Under the pieces are notes generated by a model, which worked only from the letters and a program-made list of their open reading frames with translations, had not been told where the DNA came from and ran no database searches. Position numbers and translations under genes: made by a program. A DNA stretch of 64,000 nt from an uncultured Dysosmobacter sp. Lineage in GTDB: Bacteria > Bacillota > Clostridia > Oscillospirales > Oscillospiraceae. The stretch covers positions 375,478 through 439,477 of the forward strand of contig CAKTIO010000002.1 of NCBI GenBank assembly GCA_934565855.1. Direction: 5' to 3'. Position 1 is the stretch's first letter, and the number at the start of each line of letters is the position of its first letter. This document shows, piece by piece, positions 60,569 to 64,000 of the stretch.

Positions 60569-60988
60569 ATGCGTATTATGGCTATTGATTATGGCGATGC
60601 CCACACCGGTATTGCCATTTCCGATCCCACCGGTCTTCTCACCGGCTTTTCCACAACCATTCAAGCCTACCGCCCAGAGGTCGTTGTGCAGCAGGTCTCA
60701 AGTCTGGCGGAGGAGCACCAGGTGGAGGAGCTGGTGCTGGGGCACCCCATCAACATGGACGGGACTCGTGGTCCCCGCTCCGAAAAAGCCCGGACCCTGG
60801 CTGCCCTTTTAGAGGAAGCAACCTCTCTCCCCGTCATTCTTTGGGATGAGCGCCGCACTACCATTGATGCCCACCACATTCTTTTTCAAAACGGAAAAAA
60901 TGGAAAGCAGCGAAAAAAGACTGTGGACGCCGTTGCCGCCGCACTGATTCTGGAAGGGTATCTGACCTACAAGCGCTCCCATCCCTGA
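60569..60988 (+). CDS. ruvX: Holliday junction resolvase-like protein RuvX/YqgF
   Basis: 139 residues. RNase H-like fold: MRIMAIDYGDAHTGIAISDPTG with the first Asp, EELVLGHPINMDGTRGPRSEKARTLAALLEEAT, VILWDERRTTIDAHHILF and KKTVDAVAAALILEGYL. Involved in 16S rRNA maturation as YqgF (established for family). Divergent from rpmG. Ends in a shared terminator. Confidence 0.95.
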   Translation: MRIMAIDYGDAHTGIAISDPTGLLTGFSTTIQAYRPEVVVQQVSSLAEEHQVEELVLGHPINMDGTRGPRSEKARTLAALLEEATSLPVILWDERRTTIDAHHILFQNGKNGKQRKKTVDAVAAALILEGYLTYKRSHP

Positions 60989-61004
60989 TTAACCGCAATT
61001 TCAT

Positions 61005-61047
61005 ACGAATAACGGAAGCCGCCTGTAAGGTGGCTTCCGTTATTCGT
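61005..61047. terminator. Bidirectional terminator between ruvX and the AEC-family gene
   Basis: CGAATAACGGAAGCC / GGCTTCCGTTATTCG with an 11-nt loop. Confidence 0.85.
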
Positions 61048-61982
61048 TAACCGGCAAGCAGCTGTAAAATCCAGCAAACGATCGGCATGGTAATTATGGA
61101 ATACAGCGTGGTCACACACACGCCCCCAGTAGCATAATCCGCATCAGAACCGGAAGCCCCTGCCATCATTACCACAGAGGTCATGGATGGCAGTGAGGCG
61201 ATCAGGCTCAGCACCATGCGTACGTCTCCCGCAATGGGAAACAGTCCCGTCAGTAGATAGAACAGCACCGGGAACAGCAGCATCTTTGCCAGCACGATCC
61301 CGTAATACTCCTTTTTCAAAACATACCGCTTCACATCCATACAGGCAACCGTTCCGCCCAAATAAATCATTGCCAATGGCGTCGTGGTGGACCCAACCTT
61401 GGTAAATGCCGTTTGCAGAAGTGCCGGCATCGGCAGCTCCAGTAAAATCATCACCATTGCCACCACAATCGCCACTGTCACTGGATTCACCAGCTTTTTC
61501 GGGCGAAAGCGATTCTCACCGCCTATCGGGCTGCTGAATTTCACGCCCACCGTCCACAGCAAAAATTGATCCAATGTTGTAAACAGCGAGATATACAGCA
61601 TTCCTTTCTCCGGATACATGCTGGTCACCACGGGAATTCCCATAAATCCCACATTGCTGAACACACCCATCGCCCGGAATAAATTCCGGTGCTCTCCCTC
61701 CAAATGAAAGCACCTTGCCAGAAGAAGCAGCAGGAGCATCAGCAGCAGGAACATTACAAAGGCAACCACTGGAACAATGAAGGAAGAATAGAGCGTTTCC
61801 TGGGTCACACCCGTTGTTGTGTTGATAAACACCATCATGGGAAGTCCCATCTTCACCACAAAACGAGAAAGCACATCCAGACTCTGCTGGTTCATAACCT
61901 TTGTTTTTACCAGCACTACTCCCAGCAGCATATATACAACGAATAATTCGATCTGTTCCATCAAAATCCAAAAAGCACTCAT
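61047..61982 (-). CDS. AEC (auxin efflux carrier) family transporter
   Basis: 311 residues from ATG 61982 (GGGAGAAGAG upstream). About 10 membrane segments in two halves. MEQIELFVVYMLLGVVLVKTKVMNQQSLDVLSRFVVKMGLPMMVF at the start and TSVVMMAGASGSDADYATGGVCVTTLYSIITMPIVCWILQL at the end are typical. Bacterial members carry malate or malonate; substrate not predictable here. Confidence 0.92.
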   Translation of the reverse strand: MSAFWILMEQIELFVVYMLLGVVLVKTKVMNQQSLDVLSRFVVKMGLPMMVFINTTTGVTQETLYSSFIVPVVAFVMFLLLMLLLLLLARCFHLEGEHRNLFRAMGVFSNVGFMGIPVVTSMYPEKGMLYISLFTTLDQFLLWTVGVKFSSPIGGENRFRPKKLVNPVTVAIVVAMVMILLELPMPALLQTAFTKVGSTTTPLAMIYLGGTVACMDVKRYVLKKEYYGIVLAKMLLFPVLFYLLTGLFPIAGDVRMVLSLIASLPSMTSVVMMAGASGSDADYATGGVCVTTLYSIITMPIVCWILQLLAG

Positions 61983-62152
61983 TCTCTTCTCCCTAATTTC
62001 CAAGTGGTTCACCAGATATTTGTATCTTTTTGATTATACGAAGCATCTTTTCCCTTGTCAATTCCCAGAATTTCCTTTTTTACCCTTCTTTCGACATATA
62101 AACAGCAAAAGAGACGGGAAAATCCCGTCTCTTTTCAATATCCTTTTTGCCT

Positions 62153-63574
62153 TTACTTTGCCGCACCAACACCATGTGTGGATGCTACTACAACACCTGT
62201 CAAAGCAAACAGCGCAATGGCATTAGGAATGACCATCAAGTTATTGAACATGTCCGTCAGCTCCCACACCAGATCATTCGACATCAGCGTTCCCACAAAG
62301 ATGAATACCAGCGCAATCACCGTGTAAATCACTGTTGCTGTCTTCTGCCCGATCCTCTTACCGAACAGATAGACCATGTTGATCTTTCCGAACAGGTTCC
62401 AGCTAAGAATCGTAGAAAAGGCAAAGAAGAACAGACATACTGCTACAAAGATAGCTCCCATTTCCTGTCCAAAAACGGTGCCAAATGCAGTCTGTGCCAA
62501 ATTGGTTTTCCCGATTCCATCCGGAATAACGCCGGAACTCAGCACACCGTCCGAGGTATACATCGTTGCAATAATTACCAGCGCATTCAGCGTCAGTACA
62601 ATAAAGGTATCCACAAACACACCGATCATTGCGACTACACCCTGCTCGTGTGGATCCTTGACATTTGCCTGTGCATGTGCATGGGGTGTAGAACCCATAC
62701 CAGCCTCATTAGAAAAGAGTCCCCGCTTTGCACCCTGGCTGATTGCCGTTTTAATCGCATAGCCGAGGCTTCCGCCAATAATCGCCTGCGGCTGAAAAGC
62801 GTACCGGAAAATCATCCCAAAGGCCTCCGGCAGAAAGCGAATCCGAAGCACCAGAACCGCCAAACCACCCAGTAGGAAAATTACCGCCATAATGGGAACA
62901 ATTTTTTCGGTAACTGCCGCCAAACGCTGCACTCCACCAAGGAAAATCACACCGCAGATCACCACCAGCACTATGCCCACAATCCAGGAGGGAATATGGA
63001 ACGCTGTTTGGAAGGTGGAACCGATGGAGTTAGACTGCACCATGCAGCCCATAAAGCCCAGCGCCAAAATGATTGCCACCGCAAAAAATCCCGCCAAGAA
63101 TTTTCCAAAGGCTCCCTTAAATGCCGTTGTAATGTAATACACTGGTCCACCGTGGATTGAGCCATCCGGGAACACCTTGCGCGTTTTGATTGCTAACGTC
63201 GCCTCTGCATAAATGGTAGCCATTCCAAAGAATGCGATGACCCACATCCAGAAAATGGCTCCTGGTCCGCCTGTCAAAATAGCTCCGGATGCACCTACGA
63301 TATTACCGGTTCCTACCTGCGCTGCAATCGCGGTTGTCAGTGCCTGAAAGGAACTCATTCCCTTCTCCTGCTTTCCGCCCCGCAACGACAGATTGCCAAA
63401 AACTCTTTGAACACCCTCACCAAAGCAACGGATCTGGACAAAATGTGTTTTAAAAGAATACCATAAACCGACCGCAATCAGCAAAAATACCAAAATGTAG
63501 CTGGAAAGGTAGTTGTTGATGTTACAGACGATTGGATAAAGTTTCTCCTCAAATGATTCAAATATTGCTTCCAT
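62153..63574 (-). CDS. Sodium:alanine/glycine symporter (AGCS family)
   Basis: 473 residues from ATG 63574 (GGAGGAGAAAG upstream). About 10 membrane segments. GMSSFQALTTAIAAQVGTGNIVGASGAILTGGPGAIFWMWVIAFFGMATIYAEATLA, GPVYYI and GLFSNEAGMGSTPHAHAQANVKDPHEQGVVAMIGVFVDTFIVLT are the family core. The tandem glycine riboswitch upstream argues for glycine as the substrate (inference). Confidence 0.96.
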   Translation of the reverse strand: MEAIFESFEEKLYPIVCNINNYLSSYILVFLLIAVGLWYSFKTHFVQIRCFGEGVQRVFGNLSLRGGKQEKGMSSFQALTTAIAAQVGTGNIVGASGAILTGGPGAIFWMWVIAFFGMATIYAEATLAIKTRKVFPDGSIHGGPVYYITTAFKGAFGKFLAGFFAVAIILALGFMGCMVQSNSIGSTFQTAFHIPSWIVGIVLVVICGVIFLGGVQRLAAVTEKIVPIMAVIFLLGGLAVLVLRIRFLPEAFGMIFRYAFQPQAIIGGSLGYAIKTAISQGAKRGLFSNEAGMGSTPHAHAQANVKDPHEQGVVAMIGVFVDTFIVLTLNALVIIATMYTSDGVLSSGVIPDGIGKTNLAQTAFGTVFGQEMGAIFVAVCLFFFAFSTILSWNLFGKINMVYLFGKRIGQKTATVIYTVIALVFIFVGTLMSNDLVWELTDMFNNLMVIPNAIALFALTGVVVASTHGVGAAK

Positions 63575-63601
63575 CTCTTTCTCCTCCAAAAAATAAATTG
63601 A

Positions 63602-63623
63602 ACGGCTGAGAATCCTCAGCCGC
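63602..63623 (-). terminator. Hairpin between glycine riboswitch and AGCS start (expression platform)
   Basis: AGCGGCTGAG GATT CTCAGCCGTT followed on the minus strand by a T-rich run (CAATTTATTTTTT). It lies 28 bp before the start codon and can act as the off-state terminator. Confidence 0.7.
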
Positions 63624-63664
63624 TCTGAAAAAGAAAGTACAGAATTACAGGCATACACGCCCGT

Positions 63665-63835
63665 TTCTTTCTACTCTGTCCTTTTACCTGAGAGATTCAG
63701 CAGATATGTCTGCCTTGCACCTTCGGTACTCATACGAGCTTCTCCAGAGTCACATCCGTTCTTAGTCCCTACCTGTTCAGGCACCTGAGAGTTTTACTCC
63801 TTCGGTATGCTTTCGCATTCCCCTAAGAACTTCAC
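63665..63835 (-). promoter_or_regulatory. Tandem glycine riboswitch
   Basis: On the minus strand two aptamers follow each other: the first (63833-63757) has GGGGAATGCG, ACCGAAGGAG and ACTCTCAGGTGCC; the second (63751-63670) has CTCTGGAGAAG, ACCGAAGGTG, CTCTCAGGT and GGACAGAG. These are the conserved core elements of the class. Located upstream of an AGCS symporter, a known regulon member. Confidence 0.93.
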
Positions 63836-63929
63836 ATGTCCTTCTTAAATTGTAGATTTACCATACCACGGATTTCTACACTTGTCAACAGCCTGTAGTT
63901 CTCTTGTTTGTCCATTCCGGGCGATAAAA

Positions 63930-63955
63930 AAGCGACCTGCGTAAGCAAGTCGCTT
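63930..63955 (-). terminator. Terminator after 5S rRNA
   Basis: AGCGAC(T)TGC TTAC GCA(G)GTCGCT then TTTTTT on the minus strand. Confidence 0.8.
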
Positions 63956-63958
63956 CAT

Positions 63959-64000
63959 GTTGGCACTACCTATCTTTCCGGACCGTCACCAGTCAAGTAT
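63959..64000 (-). rRNA. 5S rRNA, 3' end (cut by window edge)
   Basis: The minus-strand sequence runs ATACTTGACTGGTGACGG then TCCGG...TAGGTAGTGCCAAC, the conserved 3' part of clostridial 5S rRNA, followed by a strong terminator. The rest of the rRNA operon would lie to the right of the window. Confidence 0.85.

Overview
The window looks like chromosomal DNA of an endospore-forming gut clostridium of the Oscillospiraceae type (relatives of Oscillibacter, Flavonifractor, Lawsonibacter). I infer this from the moderately high G+C, an intact sporulation sigma factor K gene, several Firmicutes-type RNA controls (glmS ribozyme, two T-boxes, a tandem glycine riboswitch, an L10 leader), an ydcC-like/alr/mazF gene order, and a core gene style typical of that family. 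No species is claimed.

Layout. 1-4.4 kb: 5' part of glmS (cut by the window edge) behind a glmS ribozyme, a DUF421/DUF4363 membrane pair, nrdR and two hypothetical genes. 4.4-8.3 kb: leftward group nnrE-D fusion, lipoprotein, alr, mazF. 8.4-15.2 kb: T-box controlled pheS-pheT, ireB, a conserved small protein, a secreted SH3-NlpC/P60 hydrolase and sigK. 15.26-26.90 kb: an accessory island made of two related integrative elements placed head to tail in the 3' half of one tRNA-Arg(ACG) gene. Three 62-bp core copies mark the borders, and each element has its own tyrosine integrase at the right end. Element A (about 2.2 kb) is nearly empty, with a truncated dehydrogenase. Element B (about 9.4 kb) carries a RelB/YafQ-type toxin-antitoxin pair, a 38-codon ORF, three copies of the palindrome GTTAG-N6-CTAAC, a 1327-residue BspA-type leucine-rich-repeat surface protein and an SLH-domain protein whose coding sequence contains two overlapping perfect palindromes.

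26.9-37.4 kb: neurotransmitter-sodium symporter family transporter, YbaK-type deacylase with a GNAT acetyltransferase and an EamA-like transporter, an XRE regulator, an Ig-like/SLH-like secreted protein, a SEDS (FtsW/RodA) protein, two hemolysin III/PAQR proteins in tandem, then tsaE-tsaB-upp. 37.4-42.0 kb: ssnA-ygfK, an anaerobic purine (uric acid) catabolism pair, behind a promoter, an unassigned structured leader and an intrinsic terminator. 42.0-46.9 kb: T-box controlled trpEGDCF, without trpBA. 46.9-49.9 kb: an oxidoreductase/cupin group (aldo-keto reductase, carboxymuconolactone decarboxylase, cupin, RibD-like reductase) divergent from a MerR regulator across a 25-bp palindrome.

49.9-60.3 kb: rpsB-tsf, a CstA-type transporter, a TetR regulator, a patatin-like phospholipase and the leftward translation block rpmG-secE-nusG-rplK-rplA and rplJ-rplL, the latter with its own promoter and L10 leader. 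60.5-64.0 kb: ruvX, an AEC-family carrier, an AGCS symporter under a tandem glycine riboswitch and, at the right edge, the 3' end of a 5S rRNA gene with its terminator, so a ribosomal RNA operon lies just outside. The most unusual material is the double-integrated tRNA-Arg island and the ssnA leader.
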